Shown here in pieces: positions 1 to 12,989 of a stretch of 64,000 nucleotides of DNA (positions within the stretch are counted from its first letter, which is position 1; each line of letters begins with the position of its first letter). Origin of the DNA: Glandiceps talaboti (lineage: Eukaryota > Hemichordata > Enteropneusta > Spengelidae). A program made the position numbers and the translations under genes. The notes below the pieces were generated by a model that had not been told where the DNA came from, did no database searches, and was given only the letters and a program-made list of their open reading frames with translations. Location: the NCBI RefSeq assembly GCF_964340395.1, contig NC_135549.1:20927342-20991341 (forward strand), written 5' to 3'.

Positions 1-353
1 GAAAAGTGTGAGGTCATTTCAGCTTGTGTGTTTTTCAGTAAGAACGTTACACTTTCACCCAAGGTTTGTTTGCGCTTCAATTCTTATCCCATAGTATTCC
101 GACCCAACGTTTTCATGTCGGCCTGCAAATACGCTCAAGTTTGATATTAGGAAATTTGACCATCTTTTCCCCTATGTTCTGTGTCATAAGTAGAGTTGTT
201 TAGAAACGTCCCTCTACCTATTCAATATTGAACCATTGCCGATTTAAGTTTGAAGTGAGAAACAGTTGAAGAGTTAGAACTTTGAAAGTTAGGTGATTAG
301 AGAAAGGCTTCTACTTGACGTTTATTTAAAGAAGAATGTCTCAAGAGGAGGAA

Positions 354-457
<104 letters not shown>

Positions 458-775
458 TTAGAGGACGAGAAAGAGGTAGAGACTATTCGTATACTCGGTG
501 TAAACCGACTGCCTTCCTGCAAAAAGCCAGCCTTTATAAAGCCATTATACGAATGAACAATTCTGAGCATCCATACACGATACATTCCTAATTTGTAAAT
601 TCATTACTATACAAATGACTCTTCGTAGTGGCGTTTTACCTAAATAATGCCGGAGTGATGTGATTCTCGACTTCGCACCCAACACTCCCTTAAGCTACCA
701 TGAAACACCAGATCAGACTTCATCAAGAAGAACAATAACGAGAAACAATAACAGTGATTGCAGCAAAGTCAGGTT

Positions 776-781
776 TTTATT
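776..781 (-). terminator. Candidate poly(A) signal AATAAA shared by both duplicate arms
   Basis: TTTATT on the plus strand reads AATAAA on the minus strand, about 720 bases beyond the stop of peptide gene copy A. The same hexamer sits at 51213-51218 in the right arm. Conservation suggests, but does not prove, that it ends the peptide transcript or a longer 3' exon. Confidence 0.35.
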
Positions 782-1286
782 TTCTTTTGCTTCAATAAAT
801 TGACGAACAAAAACAAGTATAGACTTCACATAGATTTGTCCCTCCACAATAATTCTGAAATAATTTGAAAAAAAATTAAGTATTAACCTTATTTGTACCC
901 CCAAGGAAATGAGTATTTCGTCACCCACTTATTGTACATTACGATAGATGATATGAAGGAATTACTTAAAAACCATCTCAGGTTACAATATAACGGAGTC
1001 GAGAGAGAGAGTGATAGTGATCTTTGACCAATGGCTACCTGAAAAATTAAAAAAACAAAAGATCAGTTTTATCAATTTTCTGACGGAGATATGTGTCGTA
1101 CATGTATTCCAATATTACACAATGTATTATGGTTTCATGATTTACTACTGTTGATTCTGGTTTGCAGTTATTGAGAAACACATTACAAGCATAAATTATA
1201 CCTATATACAGACGCGAGTTAATAATTTACATAAATACTGTACTTCTAATATTTTGAACGGGGAGGGTCATGTTTTAGAGAAAGGA

Positions 1287-1292
1287 AATTGA
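1287..1292 (-). other. Empty target site of the DIRS element
   Basis: The minus strand reads CCCTCAATTTCC here. In the right arm the same sequence is split as CCCTCAATT + 6.3-kb DIRS + TCAATTTCC (44128-44133 and 50432-50437). The uninterrupted TCAATT in copy A is therefore the pre-insertion allele and fixes the element's ends. Confidence 0.85.
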
Positions 1293-1498
1293 GGGAACCA
1301 CTGTTACCAAAAACGGGAAAGGGTCACATTTTACGCTGCAGATGGAGCTTGATTTTTACCGACCCTCTTGTAGTTACTGAAGGCTCCCTAAGAGACTACA
1401 CAATCTACCACGTGTACATTTGAAATCCTTAAAGATGACTTTCAAATTAAAATTATAATAATTTTTGACCAACCGTTAACATTATCAAGACATGTGGA

Positions 1499-2248
1499 TT
1501 ACTCTATAATGTCTTCGATATCTCTATCAGACTTTTCAGGTTTACAACCGTATTGTTGCATCTGAGATCTACACGTGATTTGACAGGAGCATCTAGCAGC
1601 ATGTACTCTACAAAGAAAATGAAATTAAAACTATTTGAAGCGCAATCAGTCTATTCAATTTTCCAGACAAATCCAACCGACAAAACACATTGTAGGTTTT
1701 ACAGAACGGATTTTATATAGTAAATACCGTTAATGAATATGTATATTTATTTATATAATTCCGTGATATTGCCTCATGTATCTCATTGTATAGAGACAGG
1801 GGAAATATACACAAAATGTTTTTCTAGCCTATTTTACATGTGCAGAAGAATTTCATTCGATTCAGTACATTTTTTGAGATTCCCACTCCCTGTGCCCCGT
1901 TCTTTCACCAAATAGGCATCTTAAACATCTACCAGCTTTCAATATTTGAAGAACACAAATGTCATATGATTCCGATAATGTGAGGAGAGACAGCAATACT
2001 AAAATGTTTGCCCGCATGGAAGGCATTTAGTTAACTCACTCTTCATTGTAGTTTGCATCGTTTTTCTGGTGTTCGCCATCATCCATATCAGCGTCAATAC
2101 TTTGAATTTGGTTTGGCACTTTGCAACCAGCAGCGTCAAAATAACGACCGCAGCTACAACTGCAACGTCGTCTCCGCCTCCAAAACGCATCCGCATCGTA
2201 AATAAGCATGATTGACACCAATAGCAATAAACCTAATGTGAACTTCAT
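1499..2248 (-). CDS. Small secreted arginine-rich, 8-cysteine peptide, copy A (two coding exons)
   Basis: The family is not recognised. Coding exons are complement(2040..2248) and complement(1499..1607), spliced in phase 2 with a GTGAGT donor and a pyrimidine-rich TTTGTAG acceptor, giving 105 residues. Residues 1-21 form a signal peptide ending YDADA. The predicted mature chain starts Phe-Trp followed by five Arg. Two four-cysteine modules follow, C-x-C-x-C-x8-C (about 29-42) in exon 1 and C-x-C-x3-C-x8-C (about 76-91) in exon 2. Each is followed by Lys and Pro and then an acidic stretch, so the two exons look like an internal duplication. A CTCTAG acceptor-like site just upstream of the ATG suggests a 5' untranslated exon. 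A basic secreted Cys-rich peptide could be antimicrobial or a signalling or structural peptide, but nothing here decides it. Copy B at 43114-43925 confirms the gene model because exons, splice sites and all 8 Cys are conserved. Confidence 0.8.
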
Positions 2249-2345
2249 CTTTGCAGTTGATCTAGAGTAAAGAGAGAAAGAATTGGCAGATTAACCCAAA
2301 CTCAATAATTGTTTTCATACATACGTACTGGAGGATTCGATTCCT

Positions 2346-2416
2346 TAAGGTGGAGGTGTACAAAAAATGAATATTTTGACCACTTTTGAGATTATGTGCT
2401 CTTTCATGTATTTTCA
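2346..2416. repeat. Short dispersed repeat inserted in copy A only
   Basis: This block, starting TTAAGGTGGAGGTGTA, is absent from the equivalent place in the right arm. It recurs at about 25880-25945 (TTAAGGGGGAGATGTATAAG...TTTTGACCA...GAGATTATATGCTCTTT). It is probably a small non-autonomous element or a solo end of one. The TTAA at one edge would fit a TTAA-targeting element but is not proof. Confidence 0.5.
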
Positions 2417-3416
2417 AGATGCACATTGTCACTAGCTATCACACGATTGCAGATAAGAATACGATTTCCATAAATTAGTATTAGAGTAACGCAAGACAAG
2501 TCTTAAGAACGAAACCAAAACGATTTGTACCAAGCTGAATCGAGAGAACGAAGCAATTGCCACTTACAATGTATATAGACAAGAAAAAATTATTAACGAC
2601 AAGCCTGCATACGAGAAATAATGAAAAGTAAATAAAGGAATATCGTAATATCATACGATACATCGATATTAGGAAGCAACCGTGACGACAATTATTTAAC
2701 AAAAAACAAAGTCTTCATTTGTTTAATTAATAAATTGGACCTTTACCGTCAACAATATCAGCGTTATATCAACAGTATCAGATTGAACTAGTAAGGGGAA
2801 ATGCTGCAAGATGTCGAACTATCCTAGTAGATAAGGGTGACCTTTTTATTGTTTCTCATCTCCAGTGGAATAGTCAGGCGGGACGGGTGGGCGAAATAAA
2901 AAAAAAGGGGGCAAGGAAAAAAAATCTGTCTTTTTTCAGTTCTATTCTCTGTCCTTTCTGTCCTGTCAGTCTCTCTACAACTTCTTTTCTCTTCTCTTTA
3001 TTGAATTCCTTGTTACATGTCTCTTTCCTTCATTTTAGTAAGGTTGACAAGTCCGTTGAACAACTTTGTAGGAAGATGAATACTTATCATCCTGATGGGT
3101 GTATATCTGTAGCCAGGAACTATTGTATGTTTTTAATCAGGAGTACTAATACATTCGTCCTATTAATCAAAGTGGCATTGACATCGCTAACAATTTTTTC
3201 AAGCTTCCAATTTGAACTTTAGTATGTAACTTTTTGAGGAATGCAGTATGACTTTTACCAATTTTAAGCATAATTTTGAAAATGATAGAAATATTCTGAG
3301 CTATTATTACATTGCAGCAAAATGTATTGCACGACGGCATCAATTTCGAGCCCTGTTCCTCATCAATTCTCAACGACTTCAGCCATGAAATACACATGCT
3401 GCTCCGACGTAACAAA

Positions 3417-3437
3417 GGGGGTGGGGTGGGGTGGGGG
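3417..3437 (+). other. G-quadruplex motif with single-base loops
   Basis: The plus strand reads G5-T-G4-T-G4-T-G5. Four G-tracts of at least four with 1-base loops is the pattern expected to give the most stable parallel quadruplexes. No gene start is recognised nearby. Confidence 0.8.
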
Positions 3438-3534
3438 TAGACGGCAGTGTTCTGCCAAGGTTTCCAACAAGTGGGGACATTTGACAGGGAGTGGGGTCAA
3501 TTATTATTGTCCATGAAATATTCATATATATTAC

Positions 3535-3566
3535 CTCAGACCACTATAGAGATACTGTGGTCTGAG
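3535..3566. other. Perfect 10-bp inverted repeat (hairpin)
   Basis: CTCAGACCAC and GTGGTCTGAG flank a 12-base spacer. A related GTGGTCTGAGA occurs near 25377, so this may be part of a dispersed element rather than a unique regulatory hairpin. Confidence 0.6.
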
Positions 3567-5342
3567 ATATTCCATTACACATAGACTATTACAATGTACC
3601 TAACAACATAAAAAAAATTTCATTCACAATAACAGTTCCCAGTAAGCTGTTTTTTGAAAATTGTGTACTACACATTACACCTTAGAAAAAGAAGGCAATT
3701 AAGATGATGTAATTTTAAGTCATTTCTACAGAGTATATTATATATTGTTTAGAAAGATTGGACAGCCAGGTAGTCACAATTTTTAATCTGAATATCAATG
3801 AATAGCAGTGCTCAAATTTATAATTCCTTTTTTTCAGACAAGGACAAAGAACAACTTCAAAATAAGTCACAGGGAACATATGATTGAATAAAAACTTTGA
3901 GAAATCCTAATCTTGTAACCACTTGTTTCATTTGTAGAACTGTTAGTACACTGCTGTGTTTTAATATCATTCCCTCTTCAAATTCATGACGAGGTTAAGA
4001 AAAACCAACATTTTGAAGAAAAAAAAATCCCTGACTTTAAAAAGTACCAAATGTGAACGAAAAACTTACAAATAATACAGTCACACAAACTTTGAAATAA
4101 TTTATTTTTTATTAATTACCGTCACTATCTGTGTATCATGATTTGGTCCTGCTATATCAAATGACAGCATTAGTTACATACTTTATACTAGAAGCTGACA
4201 TTATAAGGTGTCCTTGAAACTCAGAAATCGTGAACTAAAACTATCAACAACGTCAAAGTTAGGATGCTTTGTAAATACCATTGTAATTATTTTCTGATTT
4301 GCACAACAAGTTCATTCTTCATGTCTGACCGGGCGCACATGCATCGGCCGTCTATATGGTCATGCCAGTGATCACGCAATGATTCAGTCAGTGCCCAACA
4401 TTCACATGTGTCACTGTCAACATCGTGCAACACGATCCCCTAACACAGCTTTTTCGGAATCAAAATACACATGTAATCATTTTGTTTCCATTAGTCTAAC
4501 CCATCAACAAATGAAAATCATAACCTGTCCCATAAATTTGCTTACTAAGGCTTCTGATGAGCTGTGGCAGATGTTCCGATTTCCGGTAGTGTTTCGCATA
4601 CATCAGTGAGGAGGTCAGAGGTCGCGACAGTGACGGTAGACAAAACATGTGACGAGAGACGTCCATTTCGACGTCTCATCTACTCATGTTTCAATTTGTA
4701 GATTAAGTTTTATCAAAGTTGATCTTTTTGTGGCATTTTTTATGTTAACAATAGAACTGTGCGTTGTCACTGTATCTTATATGAGTGTCAAGAAAACTTT
4801 CTTTCAGAGTCAGTATACTTCTTGTGGGATTGACGTCAGGGCCTGGTCCTGGCTGGACTTAGATAATTTTGATGTCTGCCGTAAAATGAATGCGCCAAAG
4901 CGACGCAAGGTGGGAAAATTATTGCGTCATTTGTAATTTTAGGGGGCCAATGTCGCAAGGTTGTGGCCTCGGCAGAACACTGGTCTAAGACGCCATGAGG
5001 AACGTTTGATGTTCGTACGAACCATACAGTCTTGCTGTGTTGAACTCAGGGGTGTAGTCGGTCGGAAATAAAACAAGTTTTTTTTTTCTGATTTCGGAGC
5101 TGCAAATTAGGGTCGGTCGGGAGATGAGAAACAGAAAAATAAAAAGAGCCGCCCTATATGGGGTTTGCCAATATGTCATTGCTAGTGGAGAGGGTGTTTC
5201 ACACTCCCTCGGAGAGCACTTTTTCGAAAATAAGGATATGTATGAGGACTTTTAGTGGCATTCAAACCATATACATTATTGAAAGCCACATAGTATTGGA
5301 AAATTATCTTCAATGTCCCAATACAATACATCACTACTATAC

Positions 5343-5515
<173 letters not shown>

Positions 5516-6008
5516 TGCATGATTCGTAAGCATTCATACATACTAACCTGAACGTTGTGAAAAAACTTCGATTCCTACCTTCTGAATTCTGTTTGTTCTT
5601 CAAGGTTTTATGTAACGGCCGGCACTGATATTCTGTAACAGTTGATCGGCAAAATAGAACTTTATATAGTCATTTTATGTTTAACTTGGATCACGTGCAA
5701 CTTTAATGTAAACATAACAATATATCAATACCTACATTTCATTCCGACAGAAAATTATCAACAAAGTATTACTGTAGACGCTTTCGAAGATTATTACATT
5801 AATTTGAATGTTTTAAGTCACTAATCATAAAGGTAAATCCTATCATTGAGGAAAAATACAAGATATCAATATTCGGAAAAGAAACTCACAAATTTACAAT
5901 CTGCGTCATAAGCTTAGTGGTTTATTAATATATATTGCTTTATTGACTCAAGAAATACTAGTAGGTAAATTTACAGCAGCCCATTCTGAAGTCATTTACG
6001 CGATTTAA

Positions 6009-6040
<32 letters not shown>

Positions 6041-6063
6041 GCCTGCCTGCCTGCCTGCCTGCC

Positions 6064-6114
<51 letters not shown>
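6009..6114. repeat. (TCTG)n microsatellite with an internal (CCTG)n block
   Basis: TCTG units surround six GCCT/CCTG units, a block-wise T-to-C variant inside the array. Confidence 0.97.
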
Positions 6115-8818
6115 GCATGTATTTCTTATGACTTTCTATCTGCCTCACCTTCTGCACTTCCTGTTTTGTATAGGATAAACGTGTTCCTTGACAGAACCGA
6201 TGTATTTGATAATGTAATAACGTTTCACATGTTTATACATACATGGACGCTTGCAATGTTATGAAACACTTGTTATTTCCTTTACAATATTTGTAACTTT
6301 TTTACCCGTAAGATTTTGACATAAAGTGACTTGTATTTTGTGCTTTTTTATGAAATGAAATTATATTTAAAATGGAGACTTGTGATTCCCGTCTGAGTCA
6401 TCTTGGTTGATTAATTGCTTGATTGGTTCACAAATAGGTATTTATGGTGCATTTGTAATTATTGAAATCAGTCATGCAAACGAACGTTGATAAATTGACC
6501 ATCATAGTATGCAGGAGGTCTGTTATATTCAAATAGACACTATTTACATGTTAATCGTATGTGTGATGAACCTAAAGTACTTTAGAGCATGTCGAACATT
6601 TTGATCAAATTTGAATTTTTCAACGGAATAATAAATGTAATAACGGAATGCATATCGTGAAAGAGAAGAGAAACCCCCGTGCGGTAATATATTTACCTCA
6701 GAATCGTACTCCAGAAATATGCATAATACGAAATAGTTCTTTTCGCATTATTTTATTAGACCAATTTGAGTAAAATAATATGCTCCATTTTCAAGCTATG
6801 TTGTAAGTAAGCATTACATTGCATTGTGGGTGGATTTAGACCCCCACCCCCTAAAAAGGAGGGGGGGGGGAGAAAAAGGAAAAGAGGAAATTACATCCCA
6901 ATTTTAAAGTGGCCACATGGACGAGGATTGGATATTTATTTTGGATTTTTAATTTATAAAACAATTTTATCATGGCGTTCTAACTGAAAACCAACATCCA
7001 AAAATACATTCTTCAAGTGACTGCACCTTCCACATATCATAATTTACACTGAGTACGTATACCTCCTGCCGGGAGTGTTCGATGTGTTTTTCTTGTCAAT
7101 AGATGGTAGTCTCGCTCCGTGGTACGCCTTGACGGGACGCCCTTCCTTACGCATCAGCCAACTCCTTTCACAGGACGGTGAGGGTGGGTGACACGTCGAC
7201 TTACAGTCGTTTACATATGCTGGATATTAAACAAATATCCAGGACCACGCACATTAATTTAATTAAAAAATATTATAAAATAATCTAACTTTAAAACCTG
7301 TCGACATAAATTATTCGTTCTTCCATTTCATTTCCAGAAGTCATAAACTGTTTTGCATGTACTAAAGTGGACAAATATTATATTAAGTTTAAATTGTTTA
7401 CGATCACGTGGAGACATCGCACGATCGCTTCAATTTTCAATGAGGGAAAAAGAAATTGTGTGTTTCCGATAATTCGACCGACCCTAGTTTAAGCCGCCGA
7501 CCCTAAACATTTTTAGACATTATTTTAAGACAATACAATAAGAAAATACTTTGTCTCTTTGACTTCATGCACGTCTGTTTTCTTTCCCCAATGATGCCCG
7601 TACATATATGTATTTCATCAAACTATCTCAGAAGGGTTATTCTGACCGACATTTCGTTTCGTTTTGGGTCGAAGCGATATTTTTTTTTCAAAAATTACAA
7701 AACCAATTAAAACGATAAAATAAAATAAAAATAAAATATCGACCTACCTACCCTATTCTCTGAGGTCATTGGAAATACATTTTGTTGCGTATATGGACAA
7801 TATTTTACACATAATAACCTGGTGATGGCGCCGTGCTCATGGGTGCTTCCCTTTCAATAATAATGAAATATATTGGAAACGGGTGAATCAGCGGTAATAC
7901 TATGTATGTGTTTTTGTGGTTATTGCTGAATTATGTGACTGACGTTTGTGCTGTTTCAACGTTCTATTTCGTTCTATTTTGGATTCATAGAACTGTCGAG
8001 GTGTATGTGTTTTATTTGTAGTTGACCGCGTTCGGTATTAAGAGTTTTGTATAAGGGTGACCCTATATCTTTTATTTCTGTTCCTCATTACCCAACCGCC
8101 CTCAGCAGCGCCCTCTCTGACAAGAATAAGTAAGTATCTGGACTGTCATCTACATTCATGGCGGTGGCGATGACACTTGTTCAAGGAAAAGGCATTTCTT
8201 TCATGACTGAAGTTATTCAAGTAGGGGGTTTGAGAACATGCCTATAGAGAAGCTTGAAAAGGGTTTGTTACCAGGAATCCAATATCAAGGAGATAGAGAG
8301 GATGAAAAGGAGAGACAGAGAAACATGAAGATGATGATTTTCTTTATTTTTTTACTTTTTTCTCGACCCATAGTTGCAATGAAAAAGTAATGACTCAGAG
8401 AAAAAAAGTATTGTAAAGTAATAAAACATAAAAAAATAGAGTCACCCTAACCTAAACATCTCATACAAAATAACACCATCATGTAGCCTCAACTGGTGAA
8501 ACGAGCCAGTTTTTTGTGCCTTGTAAATGAGGAGTGACTAACCGATAGAAGGTTTGATACAGCATCAAAACTTGGGCTTGTAATTCTATTGGGTAATCAC
8601 ATTTAAAATACGATATCGGACTTTATACCATAGAGTAGATCGCCAATGTTGTGGTCCGAGTAACATTCTGAACGACAGTGTACTGATGCATACATTTGTA
8701 TGAGTTTCTGTGTTTTGGAGTTCTTAGCAAAATCTAAAAGCCTGAAGTGTAAATTTTCTCGTCGGAAATATGTTGGCACACATTAAAACTCTGTCATGCA
8801 CACACGAACATACACATA
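6115..8818. other. Intergenic, no gene supported
   Basis: AT-rich with mononucleotide runs (G9 near 6860). A low-complexity dispersed repeat at about 7640-7775 (minus strand reads GGGTAGGTAGGTCGATATTT and then an A/T-rich tract) resembles 40370-40445. Confidence 0.6.
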
Positions 8819-8870
8819 GACAGACACAGACACAGACACAGACACAGACACAGACAGTCACAGATACAAA

Positions 8871-8905
<35 letters not shown>

Positions 8906-8975
8906 ACAATAAACAAAAACCAACAAACAAACAAACAAACAAACAACCAAAAAAACAGACAAACAAACAAACAAA
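8819..8975. repeat. Compound microsatellite (CAGACA)n-(AAAT)n-(ACAA)n
   Basis: Three adjoining arrays: hexanucleotide CAGACA, then AAAT, then ACAA. The Cys/Val and Leu/Phe repeats in open frames here are artefacts. Confidence 0.95.
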
Positions 8976-10470
8976 CTGAAACGCTGTATGTTGTGCAATC
9001 GTTCAATCAAACAGAAGTTCTTGCCTGCAGCAAGCATATCACTAAATATTTACACCAGTAGTCAACGCATGCGTATTCATTGAGTCGTCCATCCTAGCGT
9101 AGAATGGATCAAAGCGACACATTCACTGTTCTACACTTTGTAGTCGGATCGACCAAAGCAATATTATGTTTGAAGGTATGAATCTTATACAGGGACTGTC
9201 TTGGCATAAAGTGATGTCACGTGATATACACGATATTTTAAGATGAAATAAACGAGTTATTAAATAATGCGGATTCGTTATTTAGTCTCAACGATTTAGT
9301 GTTTTCTTTATTACCTCAGTTGAAACAAAGGAGCTTTACCCCATTTCTCGGATTTTCTTAAAGTTTACGGACTGGAAGGAACACTTTTCCGTATCATCAC
9401 GCCATATAATTTCAAAAAAAAGGTTCAATTTCCTTTGCAAAGGTATAGCCAAATAAAATAATATTCTGAGGGCGTTACTGGAAAATACGTTTGATGCCTG
9501 TATAAACATATTGTCTAAATGTGTAATTTCTGCTGTAGACGACACCACCTTCTATGGCCTAATACCTTTTTGACCGGACAATGAACCAGGATGGAAATTG
9601 GAGGTAACTCCTCCAACCGTGCAATCTTTATAAACGCTCGAATCCTGAAGGAATTCAATTGGTTGCCAAAAAAAATATTTTTATTATTTATCAGCCATTA
9701 ACCTGCATCCTGATGCATACATAGGTAGACAAAACAGCACGAAGCTATTCTTAAAAAAACAAAAAAAACCCACAAAAACACCATGGTCCTGAACGTGTCA
9801 GTCAAATTTTTAATTGCGTGTGTATTTGTCTGAAAGAAGTATTGCTATTGAATACATTTGACAGCTCCAAATAAATCATACAGTATGCACACCCATATAA
9901 GTTGACGTAAGAGATCACGTGACTGTTTCTATGAATTCCCATCCCAGGCCAGGGTCATGTTGATTTTCTGTAGCTTACCCGGATGTTGCCTAAGGCATTC
10001 TGTGTTTTGTTCATCTCCAGGTCATATCCGGGTTGCTCTTACGGTGTTTGCATGTGAACATTTGTTTATTATACTTTTACAAACTGTTTGTGCAGAATGT
10101 TGTTACTCGTTATTTTTCCAGATAACTGCTAAAATGTAAAGGAACATTGTCAGGACTTACTAGGACTTTCAACCCTTTAAAACCAAAATCAAAAAGTTGT
10201 GTGGAAATTATCTGTTATAGTCTACGCATCATCATTGAAATTGAACCAACAGTCTATTTCTGTCCTTTTGTAAACACCGCTCAGTGAGTCTGTAAGTAAT
10301 TGCTCGATTGTAATTGCAATAGTGTTTCACAAAAGTGATAATGAACGATAATCAATGAAGATTTACAGACACAACATCTCAATATCAGAAACAGTTTGTG
10401 TTATACCAGACAATGAACACACTGTTTGAGGCATTTTCAAAACACTGTCTCCACCAAATAAACCATGTCT
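8976..10470. other. Intergenic, no gene supported
   Basis: Apart from the 42-bp dispersed block at 9197-9238, nothing was recognised. Short frames near 9336-9548 and 9957-10139 show no domain and no paralog. Confidence 0.55.
9197..9238 (-). repeat. 42-bp dispersed element, inverted partner at 53684-53725
   Basis: The minus strand reads AAATATCGTGTATATCACGT and continues through GACATCACTTTATGCCAAGACA. The same 42 bases occur at 53684-53725 on the plus strand with a single mismatch, while the flanks share nothing obvious. Confidence 0.8.
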
Positions 10471-10806
10471 GTGAGCGAGCGAGCGAGTGAGTGAGTGAGG
10501 GAGTGAGTGAGTGAGTTAGTGAGTGAGTGAGTGAGTGAGTGAGTGAGTGAGTGAGTGAGTGAGTGAGTGAGTGAGTGAGTGAGTGGAATGGAGTGGCGTG
10601 AGTGAGTGAGTGGAGTGGAGTGGAGTGGCGTGAGTGAGTGAGTGGAGTGGAGTGAGTGAGTGAGTGAGTGAGTGAGTGAGTGAGTGAGTGAGCGAGCGAG
10701 CGAGTGAGTGAGTGAGCGAGTGAGTGAGCGGGCGAGTGAGTGAGTGAGCGAGTGAGTGAGTGAGTGAGTGAGTGAGTGAGTGAGTGAGTGAGTGAGTGAG
10801 TGAGTG
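10471..10806. repeat. (GAGT)n microsatellite with GAGC and GGAGTG variants
   Basis: About 335 bp of TGAG/GAGT units with interspersed GAGC, and GGAGTGGCGTGAGT sub-blocks near 10586-10650. The Thr-His-Ser-Leu repeat frames on the minus strand are artefacts. Confidence 0.97.
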
Positions 10807-12696
10807 TCATCGGATCGTTTATAGGTTATATATCTTAATACTGGGTTTGAGTTCAGTCGATTGCAAGTGATAATTAAGTTAGTATACCTCGATCGATCAG
10901 TAATTGTAGAATATTGCCCAAAAACTACAAACAGAGCTTGTGACTCTTTAAAGTACTCTTGCATTCATGAATTGAAGTAAAAGTTGCAAATTTAATATAA
11001 AATGTACAAAGAACGAAATTATCATACACGTACTATGAATAAAATACTTTACTGTTCAATGCCACGTAAACACCACATTGGGTTAACAATCTAGTACAGA
11101 GTTAGAACCCAATGTCATGTAATTTATTGTGTTACACTCTTTAGTGGAGACATAACCGTCAGGTACATATACTTTTCTTAGTTTCCTTGCTAATATTCTG
11201 CGTGCCGTTTAAGAAAGTTTAAGTCAGTTGGAAATTTGGTTAAATTATAATCTCCTTCCCCAAATAACATCATTGATATCTAAATCGATGAAAATGGAAA
11301 TTCAAGCAATTCTACGCTTCGAAAAGTGTCCTAAAACGTTTTCACAAAAAAATGTTCACCGTTAAGATTTGCTCGGCCTGAATTCAATGTATGTGTGAAT
11401 GTTTAGCTGTACAAATCAGCGTTGTGGGTAAAGTATTACACTGTGCCATTGGTCACGCAGTGTACACACACACTTCATATTAACAACCTTTCCGACAAAA
11501 CGATATCATACAACAGAGAGTGTACTGTAAAACACATTTGAGTTCAAACTCTGGTCAGGTATGCAGACAACGTATTGTTATTCTAATATACGCTTCATTG
11601 AGAAATGTTTGTTGTGACCTGGGAGTGGGAGGATCTCATGGTAGTAAAAGCCGCCTGGGTTGAGTTACTCCCTAGTGAAGTGGCAGGAAATAATACTGTT
11701 AGCACACTTGGATTCACTCAAACAATATTAGCGATAAATATGCATTCAGATCACTCAACCTTCAGCGTCAACAAGTGGAGACAGAGGGCGCTCTCCTGAA
11801 GGGACGCTTGATTCCGTCTCGTCTACTCAACTGCACTCTGTCAGTGTCCGTCTCCGCCTGTGTCTGTCCCTGTCACCATTTTCACAATGGATATTGATAA
11901 ACGTTTGCTATGTAGTTGTGCCAAATAATGATTAGTGTATGAGCAAAATGCCTGCATATATTTGGACATTCAGTGAATTCAATCTAATATTCTACAATAA
12001 ACTGAAGTTGTCGCTGTAGGCGCTCTCCTTATTGGGCTCGGCACAGTAGTGAAAGTAACGATGAAATAACAAGAGCGCCCACAACGGCGAATTTCTTATA
12101 TTTCAGTCTGGGATGATGTAAGATATCAGGAGAAAGAAATGTTACACGTGGCGAAAACATAAAATTTCAGGAATAAATGGATTGCTTCATAATATTTTTT
12201 TGTTTAAAAGTTCTTTATTGAGAGTTCAAAAGTAATAGGAAAAAAATAAGAAGAGAAAAAGTTCCTAGTAAAAACATTTGTCAGAAAAAGCAAGAACACA
12301 ATACATGTAATGAAAATTACACTTCAAAAAGATGCCATTTGTCGTCAAATCTTTGCAGTACATTGTTTGTGCTAGAAATTAATTACTTGGTTTGCTTTAC
12401 ATGGCTAGTTGACTATCACCAAATCAAAAGATGAGAGTAACTTTTAATCTTACAGTCATCGATAATTTTCTCATAATTGAATAAATTATTTAATAGCAAA
12501 GAAAAGGAATGGTTCCCTAAAATATTTGGTTTTTCCCCTCCATTTTAGTTGTTATTTTGATATTTTACATTTTTGATATGTATTCTTGAACCGAACTTTA
12601 ACTTTCCTTATGCATGCGACAAGACCGAACATTTTCAGCTTAGGATAAACTATTTGATTTCGGGGGGTGGGGGTGGGGGGCTGGAGGATTTGGACC
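10807..12696. other. Intergenic, with a hairpin-prone short repeat near 12014-12105
   Basis: No gene was recognised. The segment at about 12014-12105 begins GTAGGCGCTCTCC and ends AGAGCGCCCACAACGGCGAA. It shares this layout with 20262-20332 and looks like a decayed palindromic repeat (small MITE). Confidence 0.5.
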
Positions 12697-12724
12697 AAAC
12701 AACAACAAAACAACAACGACGACG

Positions 12725-12760
<36 letters not shown>

Positions 12761-12789
12761 CCAACTACAACAACTACTACTACAACAGC

Positions 12790-12829
<40 letters not shown>
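12697..12829. repeat. (CAA)n trinucleotide microsatellite
   Basis: CAA units with ACGACG and TACAAC interruptions. A G-rich run (G6-T-G5-T-G6) lies just upstream at 12662-12680. Poly-Gln, Asn and Val frames are artefacts. Confidence 0.95.
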
Positions 12830-12989
12830 CGATGAATATAGCTTATTTCAAAAGTAAGAGGTAGCAATTAATGTAGCTGGTAAAATTGGAACTAGATTTT
12901 CAAATCTCTTTGAAATCAAAATTGATTGACATGTGGAAGAAATCCTTTGCAAAGTAACAATAAATTTCATCTTTATTCTCATATTTTCA

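Noticed and set aside
2330-2345. GGATTCGATTCC as the T-arm of a tRNA
   Set aside because: No matching D-arm, anticodon arm or acceptor stem could be drawn around it.
2887-3222. 111-residue plus-strand frame
   Set aside because: Low-complexity Phe/Ser/Leu composition, no domain, no paralog in the duplicate region.
10385-10964. Thr-His-Ser-Leu repeat protein of up to 175 residues
   Set aside because: Entirely the (GAGT)n microsatellite; no domain or splice context.
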